The notes below the pieces were generated by a model. That model ran no database searches, was not told the DNA's origin, and worked only from the letters and a program-made list of their open reading frames with translations. Shown here piece after piece: positions 1-7,419 of a stretch of 38,640 nt of DNA. A program made the position numbers and the translations under genes. The DNA is from JAAYUD01 sp036846645 (GTDB taxonomy: Bacteria > Bacteroidota > Bacteroidia > Bacteroidales > Bacteroidaceae). The stretch spans positions 1-38,640 of the forward strand of contig DAIUBN010000007.1 of NCBI GenBank assembly GCA_036846645.1. Direction: 5' to 3'. How positions within the stretch are numbered: the stretch's first letter is position 1; every line of letters begins with the position of its first letter.

Positions 1-1
1 A

Positions 2-625
2 GAAGATGTAAAGATTATCAAACGATTGGGTTTCAGCAAATGCCGCCTGTCACTGGCCATTCCAAAAGACGAGGCATATACCGATTTAAACTGGTTTCGT
101 GGCAAGAAGATTGCAACCTCTTATCCTGGTATCTTAAAACAGTTTATGAAAGAAAAAGGTATTGACAGCGATGTGCATGTCATTACCGGTTCGGTAGAGA
201 TTGCACCGGGTATCGGTCTGGCAGATGCCATTTTCGATATCGTCAGTTCGGGTTCTACACTTGTCAGCAACCGATTGAGGGAGGTAGAAGTTGTGATGAA
301 GTCGGAAGCTCTACTTATCGGCAACAAAGAGATGACGGATGAAAAGAAAGAAATTCTAGAACAGCTGTTGTTCCGCATTGATGCCGTAAAGACTGCCGAA
401 GATAAAAAATATGTGATGATGAATGTACCGAAAGACAAGCTGAAAGATATTGTCGCTGTACTTCCCGGTATGAAAAGTCCTACAGTGCTTGCCTTGGCAC
501 AAGAAGATTGGTGCGGTGTACATACCGTACTTGATGAGAAATGCTTTTGGGAGATTATCGGCAAACTGAAAGATCTCGGAGCACAAGGCATATTGGTTAC
601 ACCTATCGAAAAAATGATTGTATGA
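2..625 (+). CDS. hisG: ATP phosphoribosyltransferase, 3' part (5' end outside window)
   Basis: This is the C-terminal part of HisG, the first enzyme of histidine synthesis, which joins ATP and PRPP to give phosphoribosyl-ATP. The reading frame is open from base 2, so the gene starts before the window and the TTG at 26 is internal. The visible part holds the second half of the catalytic domain, including the PRPP-loop region around the residues SVEIAPGIGLADAIFDIV. It then has the roughly 75-residue C-terminal domain (PGMKSPTVLALA, then DWCGVHTVLDE and GAQGILVTPIEKMI). That domain marks the long, histidine-regulated form, which needs no HisZ. The stop overlaps the hisD start in an ATGA, so the two genes are translationally coupled. 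The identification is firm; only the missing N-terminus is unknown. Confidence 0.95.
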   Translation, partial: EDVKIIKRLGFSKCRLSLAIPKDEAYTDLNWFRGKKIATSYPGILKQFMKEKGIDSDVHVITGSVEIAPGIGLADAIFDIVSSGSTLVSNRLREVEVVMKSEALLIGNKEMTDEKKEILEQLLFRIDAVKTAEDKKYVMMNVPKDKLKDIVAVLPGMKSPTVLALAQEDWCGVHTVLDEKCFWEIIGKLKDLGAQGILVTPIEKMIV

Positions 626-1908
626 AACGAATAGAATATCCAGCAAAGTCAGATTGGGCCAATCTGTTGCAACGCCCTGTATTGGACATGGAACAGTTGT
701 TCGATACCGTAAGAAATGTAATAAAAGACATTCGCACCGATGGTGATAAAGCCGTCATCGCCATGGAAGAAAAGTTCGACAAAGTCAGGCTGTCATCATT
801 GGCAGTTACCGACGATGAGATTGCCGAAGCAGAATCGTTGGTGAGCGACGAGCTTAAAAACGCTATCGCTCTTGCCAAGCATAATATCGAAGTATTCCAT
901 CAATCCCAAGTTAGTACTATTAATAAGGTAGAGACGATGCCCGGAGTATGCTGCTGGCGCAAGTCGGTTGCCATACAGAAAGTGGGACTCTATATTCCGG
1001 GTGGTATGGCACCATTATTCTCTACAGTGCTGATGCTTGCTGTTCCCGCCAAGATTGCAGGTTGCAAAGAAATAGTACTTTGCACGCCTCCTTCCAAAAA
1101 TGGTAAAGTGAATCCTGCCATACTATATGCTGCCAAAGTAGCTGGTGTGAACCGTATCTTCAAGGCAGGCGGTATTCAAGCCATTGCAGCGATGGCATAC
1201 GGCACAGAAAGCATACCCAAAGTATTCAAGATATTCGGACCGGGCAATCAATATGTTATGGCCGCCAAGCAACTAGTTGGTATGAGAGACGTCGCAATAG
1301 ATATGCCTGCCGGTCCGTCGGAAGTGGAAGTCATTGCCGATGATACCACCAATCCCGTTTTTGCTGCTGCCGATTTATTATCGCAAGCCGAACACGGCGT
1401 AGACAGCCAAGTGGTACTAGTTACTACCTCGGCTTCGATGCTCGACAAGATTGCAGCAGAAGTAGAACGCCAGCTCGAAGTATTACCTCGTAAGGAGATT
1501 GCAGCTCGCTCACTAGCCAATAGCAAACTGATATTGGTGAAGACCATCGATGAAGCCATCGACCTGTCAAACACTTATGCCCCCGAACATTTGATTATCG
1601 AAACCAAAGATTATCTTGAAGTAGCCGAAAAGGTGGTTAATGCCGGTTCAGTGTTCCTCGGTTCATTTTCTCCAGAAAGTGCCGGCGACTATGCTTCGGG
1701 AACCAATCATACCCTGCCCACCAATGGATATGCCACTGCCTATAGCGGTGTGAGTCTGGACAGTTTCATCCGCAAGATTACTTTCCAACACCTCACTAAT
1801 GAAGGCATCAAATCTATTGGTCCAGCCATTGAAGTAATGGCTGCCAACGAACAATTAGACGGACACAAGAATGCCGTCACCGTAAGACTTAACGAACTTA
1901 ATAAATAA
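622..1908 (+). CDS. hisD: Histidinol dehydrogenase
   Basis: HisD oxidises L-histidinol to L-histidine in two NAD-dependent steps, the last reactions of the pathway. The frame is open further upstream to about 541, but the ATG at 622 overlaps the hisG stop. It gives a 428-residue protein of normal family length, so I chose it. Family motifs are clear: VGLYIPGG, a GPGNQYV segment, DMPAGPSEV, the LSQAEHG segment with a zinc-binding Gln/His, YAPEHL, and SAGDYASGTNHTLPT. A C-terminal DGHKN supplies a further His ligand. The gene lies second in a hisGDCB block, and hisC follows after 13 bases that include an AAGGAGG sequence, a strong Shine-Dalgarno for this phylum. Confidence 0.97.
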   Translation: MKRIEYPAKSDWANLLQRPVLDMEQLFDTVRNVIKDIRTDGDKAVIAMEEKFDKVRLSSLAVTDDEIAEAESLVSDELKNAIALAKHNIEVFHQSQVSTINKVETMPGVCCWRKSVAIQKVGLYIPGGMAPLFSTVLMLAVPAKIAGCKEIVLCTPPSKNGKVNPAILYAAKVAGVNRIFKAGGIQAIAAMAYGTESIPKVFKIFGPGNQYVMAAKQLVGMRDVAIDMPAGPSEVEVIADDTTNPVFAAADLLSQAEHGVDSQVVLVTTSASMLDKIAAEVERQLEVLPRKEIAARSLANSKLILVKTIDEAIDLSNTYAPEHLIIETKDYLEVAEKVVNAGSVFLGSFSPESAGDYASGTNHTLPTNGYATAYSGVSLDSFIRKITFQHLTNEGIKSIGPAIEVMAANEQLDGHKNAVTVRLNELNK

Positions 1909-1921
1909 GGAGGACCCAGAG

Positions 1922-2962
1922 ATGAAAACACTCAAAGAACTGACGCGACCTAATATATGGAACTTGGCACCCTACTCTTGTGCCCGGGATGAATATAGCG
2001 GTGTAGATGCTTCGGTATTTCTCGATGCCAACGAGAATCCCTACAACAGTCCGATTAACCGTTATCCCGATCCGCTCCAAAAGGAAGTCAAAGATCAGAT
2101 AGCTATATATAAAGGTGTACCGACCGACCAAATCTTCTTGGGTAATGGCAGCGATGAAGCCATCGACTTGGTATATCGTGCTTTCTGTGAGCCTGGCAAA
2201 GACAATGTAGTCGCTATCGACCCAACCTACGGCATGTATCTTGTAGCAGCCGAGACAAACAATGTAGAATATCGTAGAGTACTGCTCGATGATAATTATC
2301 AGCTCTCTGCCGACAAACTACTTGCAGCTACAGATGCCCATACAAAGATGATATTTCTTTGTTCTCCCAACAATCCGACGGGCAACGATATGAACCGCAA
2401 TGAAGTCATCAAGTTGCTCAATAAATTCGACGGATTAGTGATACTCGACGAGGCATACAACGATTTCTCATCTCTGCCTTCCATGCTCAGCGAACTACAG
2501 AAGTATCCCAACCTTATCGTGTTCCAAACATTTTCTAAGGCTTGGGGATGTGCTGCCATTCGCCTTGGCATGGCATTTGCTTCTCCAGATATTATCGGTA
2601 TACTTACCAAAATCAAATATCCATATAACGTGAACCAGCTCACTCAGCAAGAAGCGCTTCGCATGATGGATAAGAAAGCCGAGAAAGAAGAATGGGTACG
2701 CATCATATTGGCAGAAAGGCCTAAAGTTATCAATACACTCCTCACGCTTCCTGTTGTCGAGAAGATATATCCTACCGATGCCAATTTCTTCCTGGCCAAA
2801 GTGACCGATGCTAATCATATATATAGGTATCTAGTGACAAAAGGAATCATTGTTCGCAACCGAAACAGTGTATCGCTCTGCGGAAACTGTTTGCGCATCA
2901 CAGTGGGTACTCCTCAAGAGAACGAAACATTAATCCAAGCACTCAAAGCATACAAGGCATGA
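1922..2962 (+). CDS. hisC: Histidinol-phosphate aminotransferase
   Basis: HisC is a PLP-dependent class I/II aminotransferase that converts imidazole-acetol phosphate to histidinol phosphate with glutamate as amino donor. The 346-residue protein has the expected length. Visible motifs are the substrate-side DANENPYNSP near residue 38, GNGSDEAID in the cofactor phosphate pocket, SPNNPTGN, LDEAYNDF with the Asp that contacts the PLP ring nitrogen, and FSKAWGCAAIRLG, whose Lys forms the Schiff base. The ATG at 1922 sits 6 bases after an AAGGAGGACCC stretch, which supports this start. The stop overlaps the hisB start (ATGA at 2959-2962). Confidence 0.96.
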   Translation: MKTLKELTRPNIWNLAPYSCARDEYSGVDASVFLDANENPYNSPINRYPDPLQKEVKDQIAIYKGVPTDQIFLGNGSDEAIDLVYRAFCEPGKDNVVAIDPTYGMYLVAAETNNVEYRRVLLDDNYQLSADKLLAATDAHTKMIFLCSPNNPTGNDMNRNEVIKLLNKFDGLVILDEAYNDFSSLPSMLSELQKYPNLIVFQTFSKAWGCAAIRLGMAFASPDIIGILTKIKYPYNVNQLTQQEALRMMDKKAEKEEWVRIILAERPKVINTLLTLPVVEKIYPTDANFFLAKVTDANHIYRYLVTKGIIVRNRNSVSLCGNCLRITVGTPQENETLIQALKAYKA

Positions 2963-4080
2963 AGAAAGTATTATTTATCGACCGCGACGGAACTATCGTC
3001 ATCGAACCTCCTATAGACTATCAACTTGACTCTTTCGAAAAGTTGGAGTTCTATCCGGGAGCTATCCGCAATCTGTGGATGATTCGTACTCGTACCGACT
3101 ATGAGTTTGCCATGGTGACCAATCAAGATGGACTAGGCACACCATCTTTTCCTTCAGACACTTTTTGGCCGGTACACAATCTTGTAATGAAGACTCTCAA
3201 AGGAGAAGGCATTACCTTCGACGACATCTTTATCGACCCTACCATGCCCGAAGAGAATGCTCCGACTCGTAAGCCGCGTCTCGGTATGCTTGGTAAGTAT
3301 ATTAATAATGAAGAGTACGACTTGAAGAATAGTTTCGTCATAGGCGACCGTCCTACCGACATACAAATGGCCGTGAACCTGGGTTGCCGTGCCATCTATC
3401 TGAATGAATCGATAGACAATCTTGTGACCGAAGAGCAAAAAGCTGTTTGTGCTTTGGCAACCACAGACTGGAACCGCGTGGCGGACTTCATCATCGGTGG
3501 CGAACGAAAGGCCGAAGTGAAACGAACCACAAAAGAAACAGATATCGACATCCGTATCGATCTCGATGGTAGTGGCAAAACTGATATCAGTACGGGGTTA
3601 GGATTCTTCGACCACATGCTCGACCAGATAGGCAAGCATTCCGGCATAGACCTTATGGTTCATACAAAAGGTGACCTAGAAGTAGACGAACATCATACCA
3701 TAGAAGATACAGGTATCGCACTCGGCGAATGTATCTTGAAAGCACTTGGCAATAAGCGCGGCATTGAACGTTACGGATTCTGCCTGCCGATGGACGATTG
3801 TCTTTGCCAGGTAGCTATCGACTTCGGTGGTCGTCCTTGGCTGGTATGGGATGCTGATTTCAAACGCGAGAAGATTGGAGAGATGCCAACCGAGATGTTT
3901 CTTCACTTCTTCAAGTCGCTCAGCGATGCGGCAAAGATGAACCTCAACGTCAAAGCTGAAGGCACCAACGAACATCATAAGATAGAAGGTATCTTCAAAG
4001 CTTTTGCCCATGCATTGAAAATGGCGATACGAAGAGACATCAATCACTTCGAATTGCCTTCATCGAAAGGTTTATTATAA
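2959..4080 (+). CDS. hisB: Bifunctional histidinol-phosphatase / imidazoleglycerol-phosphate dehydratase
   Basis: This is a 373-residue fusion of two histidine enzymes. Residues 1 to about 170 form a HAD-type histidinol-phosphate phosphatase, with the DxD nucleophile motif FIDRDGT (Asp8, Asp10), the MVTNQDG motif and GDRPTDIQMA. Residues from about 190 form imidazoleglycerol-phosphate dehydratase, with metal-binding motifs FFDHMLDQIGKH, DEHHTIEDTG and NEHHKIEG. In E. coli HisB the phosphatase half carries a zinc loop with three Cys and one His. The equivalent stretch here, IDPTMPEENAPTRKPRLGML, has none of those ligands. The gene is the last of the visible his block, and hisHAFIE must lie elsewhere. 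No clear terminator hairpin follows; the next gene starts 82 bases later. Confidence 0.96.
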   Translation: MKKVLFIDRDGTIVIEPPIDYQLDSFEKLEFYPGAIRNLWMIRTRTDYEFAMVTNQDGLGTPSFPSDTFWPVHNLVMKTLKGEGITFDDIFIDPTMPEENAPTRKPRLGMLGKYINNEEYDLKNSFVIGDRPTDIQMAVNLGCRAIYLNESIDNLVTEEQKAVCALATTDWNRVADFIIGGERKAEVKRTTKETDIDIRIDLDGSGKTDISTGLGFFDHMLDQIGKHSGIDLMVHTKGDLEVDEHHTIEDTGIALGECILKALGNKRGIERYGFCLPMDDCLCQVAIDFGGRPWLVWDADFKREKIGEMPTEMFLHFFKSLSDAAKMNLNVKAEGTNEHHKIEGIFKAFAHALKMAIRRDINHFELPSSKGLL

Positions 4081-4102
4081 AATTTTTTATTAACTTGAGC
4101 AT

Positions 4103-4157
4103 ATAAGTTGAATTAGTTTCAAATATTTTACCGATATTTGTAACATATTCAACTTAT
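4103..4157 (+). promoter_or_regulatory. Palindromic operator and promoter of the ROK gene (predicted)
   Basis: A perfect 11-bp inverted repeat, ATAAGTTGAAT at 4103-4113 and ATTCAACTTAT at 4147-4157, flanks a near-consensus Bacteroidetes -7 element, GATATTTG at 4133-4140 (7 of 8 matches to TAnnTTTG). A third related AACTT lies at about 4092-4096, and TTATTAAC is repeated directly at both ends. The right arm overlaps the expected transcription start. ROK repressors bind palindromes near their own promoters, so autoregulation is a reasonable inference but not shown. Confidence 0.45.
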
Positions 4158-4162
4158 TAACG

Positions 4163-5371
4163 ATGGACAGACACTTTTTAAATGAAATTGCGGCGGGGTC
4201 AAGGAATGCCCTCGTCAAAAAAAGAATTATTAACTACTACATCTACAATGGAAGCTCTACTCTAACCGACCTATCCAAAGAGCTTAACCTAAGTGTACCT
4301 ACTGTAACCAAATTTGTCAGTGAGATGTGCGAAGAAGGCTTCATCAACGATTATGGCAAACTGGAAACTAATGGTGGGCGGCATCCTAATATCTATGGGC
4401 TCAATCCCGAATCGGGATATTTCATTGGCATAGATACCCAACCCGATGGACTTGATATCGGCCTTGTCAATTTCAAGGGCGACATGGTAGAGCTTCAGAA
4501 AGATATTCCCTACACATTCGAGAACACTCCCGAAAGTTTGGAAGAACTTTGCCAAGCTATCAAAAGATTTATCGACCATCTCGAGATGGACAAATCAAAA
4601 ATATTAAGCATCAACCTGAACATCTCGGGACGTGTCAATCCCGACGAAGGTTATAGCTATAGCATATTCAACTTCGACGAACGTCCGCTGACCGACATCC
4701 TTACAGAAAAGATAGGCTACAATGTTGCTATAGACAACGACACTCGTGCCATGACCTATGGAGAGTACTTACAAGGTTGTGTCAAAGGAGAAAAAGATGT
4801 GTTATTTGTCAATGCCAGCATGGGATTGGGCATCGGCATTATCATAGACGGCAAGCTCTACAAAGGTAAGTCGGGCTTCTCGGGAGAATTTGGACATATC
4901 AGCACTTTCGACAATGAAATCATTTGTCATTGCGGCAAGAAAGGATGTCTCGAGACAGAAGCATCGGGAAAAGCATTTCTCCGTATTCTCTCAGAGCGTA
5001 TAAGCAATGGTGAATCATCTATCCTATCGGCCCACACCATAGACAAGAAGAAACCTATCACTCTGAAAGAAGCCCTGACGGCAGTAGATAAAGAAGATAT
5101 GCTCTGCATAGAGATTATCGACGAAATCGGTCAGAAGCTAGGCAAACATATTGCAGGACTTATCAATCTGTTCAACCCCGAGTTGGTTATCATAGGAGGC
5201 TCCCTGTCGTTGGCAGGCGATTATCTGTTGGAGCCGCTCAAGTCGGCTATCCGGAAATACTCACTCAACCTAGTCAATAAGGACTCCGTAATTTCTGTTT
5301 CAAAACTGAAGTCTAAAGCCGGTGTGATAGGTGCTTGCCTTTTGGCTAGAGGCAAGATGTTCAAAGCATGA
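4163..5371 (+). CDS. ROK-family transcriptional repressor
   Basis: This 402-residue protein has an N-terminal winged helix-turn-helix (about residues 18-65, with TLTDLSKELNLSVPTVTKFV) joined to a ROK sugar-kinase-like domain. The ROK signature is present: GEFGHIS, then the zinc motif CHCGKKGCLE with Cys255, Cys257 and Cys262. The kinase-like half keeps the Asn-Asp of IDNDTRAMTYGE. Its phosphate-binding loop, however, reads GIDTQPDGLDIG instead of the usual DxGGT-type motif. That fits a sugar-sensing repressor of the NagC/Mlc/XylR type rather than an active glucokinase. The effector cannot be read from sequence. The gene stands alone between the his block and a tRNA, with its own promoter and a possible palindromic operator. 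Function as a regulator is likely; the regulon is unknown. Confidence 0.88.
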   Translation: MDRHFLNEIAAGSRNALVKKRIINYYIYNGSSTLTDLSKELNLSVPTVTKFVSEMCEEGFINDYGKLETNGGRHPNIYGLNPESGYFIGIDTQPDGLDIGLVNFKGDMVELQKDIPYTFENTPESLEELCQAIKRFIDHLEMDKSKILSINLNISGRVNPDEGYSYSIFNFDERPLTDILTEKIGYNVAIDNDTRAMTYGEYLQGCVKGEKDVLFVNASMGLGIGIIIDGKLYKGKSGFSGEFGHISTFDNEIICHCGKKGCLETEASGKAFLRILSERISNGESSILSAHTIDKKKPITLKEALTAVDKEDMLCIEIIDEIGQKLGKHIAGLINLFNPELVIIGGSLSLAGDYLLEPLKSAIRKYSLNLVNKDSVISVSKLKSKAGVIGACLLARGKMFKA

Positions 5372-5420
5372 ATTATAGATAAAAATTAAAGAAAAATTTT
5401 CTTTATTGCAAAGAAAGCAC

Positions 5421-5428
5421 TATTTTTG
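5421..5428 (+). promoter_or_regulatory. -7 promoter element for tRNA-Thr
   Basis: TATTTTTG matches the Bacteroidetes sigma-ABfr -7 consensus TAnnTTTG exactly and is followed by GCAG. It lies 40 bases before the mature tRNA 5' end. The AT-rich TTTTC stretch about 22 bases upstream could serve as the -33 region. Confidence 0.7.
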
Positions 5429-5468
5429 CAGTCGCTTTAAGGAATAAGCTTTATTCTTTAGTAGCTAT

Positions 5469-5541
5469 GCCGATATAGCTCAGTTGGTAGAGCGACGCAT
5501 TCGTAACGCGTAGGTCTCCAGTTCAAGTCTGGATATCGGCT
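5469..5541 (+). tRNA. tRNA-Thr (anticodon CGT)
   Basis: The full cloverleaf can be drawn. The acceptor stem is GCCGATA (5469-5475) with TATCGGC (5534-5540). The D stem is GCTC/GAGC. The anticodon arm is ACGCA / TTCGTAA / CGCGT, with the anticodon CGT at 5502-5504. The T arm is TCCAG / TTCAAGT / CTGGA (5517-5533), and the discriminator base is U at 5541. The anticodon reads ACG threonine codons. The base pair closing the anticodon loop is an A-C mismatch (5499 with 5507). CCA is not encoded. A strong terminator follows. Confidence 0.95.
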
Positions 5542-5548
5542 CAAAAGG

Positions 5549-5589
5549 GGAAGAGGATATGCCATTCGACATATCCTCTTCCTTTTTTT
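5549..5589 (+). terminator. Rho-independent terminator after tRNA-Thr
   Basis: A perfect 13-bp stem, GGAAGAGGATATG (5549-5561) with CATATCCTCTTCC (5570-5582), has an 8-base loop and is followed directly by seven T residues (5583-5589). Confidence 0.92.
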
Positions 5590-5639
5590 AGTCGGTCTCT
5601 TTTATTCCTACAAGAGCCATTGGCTTGAAGTCGAATCCC

Positions 5640-5778
5640 CTCCTACGACTTTAATCGGGTTTTATCTTCAGTAAAAGAAGTTCTTTATCCGCGATATACC
5701 AAATTTGCCACGTCAGGATTAAGGGTCTGTATGAGAATAATTTGGGCTGAAGATAACAACGGATCAAAGTCGTAGGAG
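5640..5778. repeat. Long imperfect inverted repeat, 32-bp arms
   Basis: The left arm (5640-5671) and right arm (5747-5778) are reverse complements at 28 of 32 positions. The outer 13 bp (CTCCTACGACTTT) and the inner 10 bp (TTATCTTCAG and its complement) are perfect. The 75 bases between the arms contain a further CCAAATT/AATTTGG pair. The element could be a relic of a small non-autonomous transposon, or a structured RNA or leader for the downstream kinase gene. No target-site duplication is obvious. Confidence 0.65.
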
Positions 5779-5828
5779 TATGAAACTCATTAAGTTTTTT
5801 TTACATGAACTAATATAGAAATATTCCT

Positions 5829-5836
5829 TTTTTTTG
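5829..5836 (+). promoter_or_regulatory. Possible -7 element for the PAS kinase gene
   Basis: TTTTTTTG, followed by TAACTTAG, matches TAnnTTTG at 7 of 8 positions and lies about 68 bases before the ATG. The run of T makes chance similarity likely, so this is only a weak candidate. Confidence 0.35.
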
Positions 5837-5903
5837 TAACTTAGCACCGATGTGTGGACGTATTGGATAAGAGAGCAAAATTACCAAGCAAACTTATATT
5901 TTT

Positions 5904-7328
5904 ATGATAGAATCACGACATTACTTGGAAAACGGGCTTTGGAAGTATGATCTTGTAACAGGTAAATCTGAGTTCTCTCAGGGAATATACAAGATCTTCA
6001 ATCTTGAACATCAAGGTTTAAAGAGCCATGATGCCCTCTTAGAATGGATTTGTCCAGATGACATTGCCTGTTACACAAACTCATTTAACGAGAAAATAAA
6101 GATAAGTCAACCTTTTATTCTCAACTACAGAATAAAATTAAAAGATGGTACTATCAAATATCTAGAAGAAAACATTCAATTTGAAACAGATCAAGAGAAT
6201 AAAGTAACATCATATTACGGAATCATATCTGATATTTCGAATTTAATTAAGTTGCAAGAAAAGAGAGAAGAGGAACAAGTTCTAATTAATTCGATATTGA
6301 GAACCCTACCTAACCTTATTTTTGTAAAAAACATAGATGCCGGATTCAGATTTACCTATGTGAACGACAAATTTGCTTCATTTTATGGAATGAGAACAAA
6401 TGAAATCATCGGTAAATATGATAAAGACATATCAACGCCCGAACAGGCAAAGGAGTGTTATAAAACAGACAACATAGCATGCAAACATAATATTCAGTCA
6501 CCATATATTTCTGTCGAAACAATACCTATCACCAGAAGATCTGTCAAATATATGCAAACAATTAAATTTGCATACGTCATCAATGGGACCAACTATCTCA
6601 TTTGTTCCGCTATGGACATCACCGACTTAGTAATGGCCAAACAAAAAGCAGTAGAATCGGACAAACTTAAATCTGCTTTTTTACATACTATCAGTCATGA
6701 AATCCGCACTCCTATTAATTCAATTGTAGGCTATTCACAGTTGGTGAGTTATTCGAAAGATAAAGATGACATTGATGCTTTCTGCGAACAGATCATATAT
6801 GGTTCGGAGCAATTACTTCATTTGGTAACAGATATTGTTTATCTTGCCAATTTCGAAACAGTAAGTAAAAATTTAGTGCACGAAGACCTCAATATAGAAT
6901 CACTGTTTACAACTATCAAGTGTCAATACGAAAATCAAGTTAAAGATAAACATTTGAACTTTATCTATAACCCCCATCCAGAGACTAATCATGTATATTC
7001 AAATAAAGATGCCATCATGCAGTTAATCAAATGTTTCTTAGAGAATGCTATCAAGTTCACAAAAGAGGGATATGTCTCTATGGGATATGATTTGAAGAAA
7101 GATTATCTAAAGATATGGGTAAAAGATAGCGGTATAGGTATTGAGAAGAAGAATCTAAAAAATGTATTTAAGCGCTTCTTCAAACTAGACGAGTTCACGT
7201 CAGGCACAGGCATAGGACTCTATATTTGCCAAAAAATAGTAAAATCCATGAAAGGGAAAATTGGCATCGATTCAGAGCCGGACAAAGGCACATATATTTG
7301 GGCAGAGTTGCCATTGGAGAAATCATAA
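5904..7328 (+). CDS. PAS-domain sensor histidine kinase (soluble, no receiver domain)
   Basis: This 474-residue kinase autophosphorylates on a histidine and would pass the phosphate to a response regulator that is not encoded nearby. Two PAS domains occupy about residues 5-115 (with the PAC-like segment RIKLKDGTIKYLEENIQF) and 120-240. The dimerisation/phosphoacceptor helix follows, with His265 in LHTISHEIRTPINS. The HATPase domain has an N box (Asn381 in LENAIKFT), a G1 box DSGIGIEKKNL and a G2 box GTGIGLYI. I see no signal peptide or membrane helix, so it should be cytoplasmic and respond to an internal signal or a PAS ligand. The gene is single and converges with the arabinan operon on the other strand; its signal and partner are unknown. 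Confidence 0.9.
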   Translation: MIESRHYLENGLWKYDLVTGKSEFSQGIYKIFNLEHQGLKSHDALLEWICPDDIACYTNSFNEKIKISQPFILNYRIKLKDGTIKYLEENIQFETDQENKVTSYYGIISDISNLIKLQEKREEEQVLINSILRTLPNLIFVKNIDAGFRFTYVNDKFASFYGMRTNEIIGKYDKDISTPEQAKECYKTDNIACKHNIQSPYISVETIPITRRSVKYMQTIKFAYVINGTNYLICSAMDITDLVMAKQKAVESDKLKSAFLHTISHEIRTPINSIVGYSQLVSYSKDKDDIDAFCEQIIYGSEQLLHLVTDIVYLANFETVSKNLVHEDLNIESLFTTIKCQYENQVKDKHLNFIYNPHPETNHVYSNKDAIMQLIKCFLENAIKFTKEGYVSMGYDLKKDYLKIWVKDSGIGIEKKNLKNVFKRFFKLDEFTSGTGIGLYICQKIVKSMKGKIGIDSEPDKGTYIWAELPLEKS

Positions 7329-7355
7329 CCAAACAAGTCCATAACACAATATTTT

Positions 7356-7388
7356 TAGAGGGCTATGCTATCTCAGCACAGCCCTCTA
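7356..7388. terminator. Stem-loop between convergent genes, probable terminator
   Basis: TAGAGGGCT (7356-7364) pairs with AGCCCTCTA (7380-7388), and inside it TGCT pairs with AGCA, making a stable two-part stem. It sits between the ends of the PAS kinase gene and the arabinan operon. Neither strand has a clean T run after the stem; the plus strand has only AACCTTAATATT. Termination in both directions is therefore inferred from position and stability. Confidence 0.5.
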
Positions 7389-7419
7389 ACCTTAATATTA
7401 TCCAATAAATATCTTAGTG

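Larger units (their letters stand above)
5590..5903. other. 314-bp gene-free stretch before the PAS kinase
   Basis: I see no convincing coding frame here. The stretch holds a long imperfect inverted repeat (listed separately), and near its end a T-rich possible promoter. The remainder, including the bases between the repeat arms, matches nothing I recognise. Confidence 0.6.

Noticed and set aside
5469..5903. Genomic island inserted at tRNA-Thr
   Set aside because: I found no integrase gene and no second copy of the tRNA 3' end downstream, so an attachment-site model has no support.
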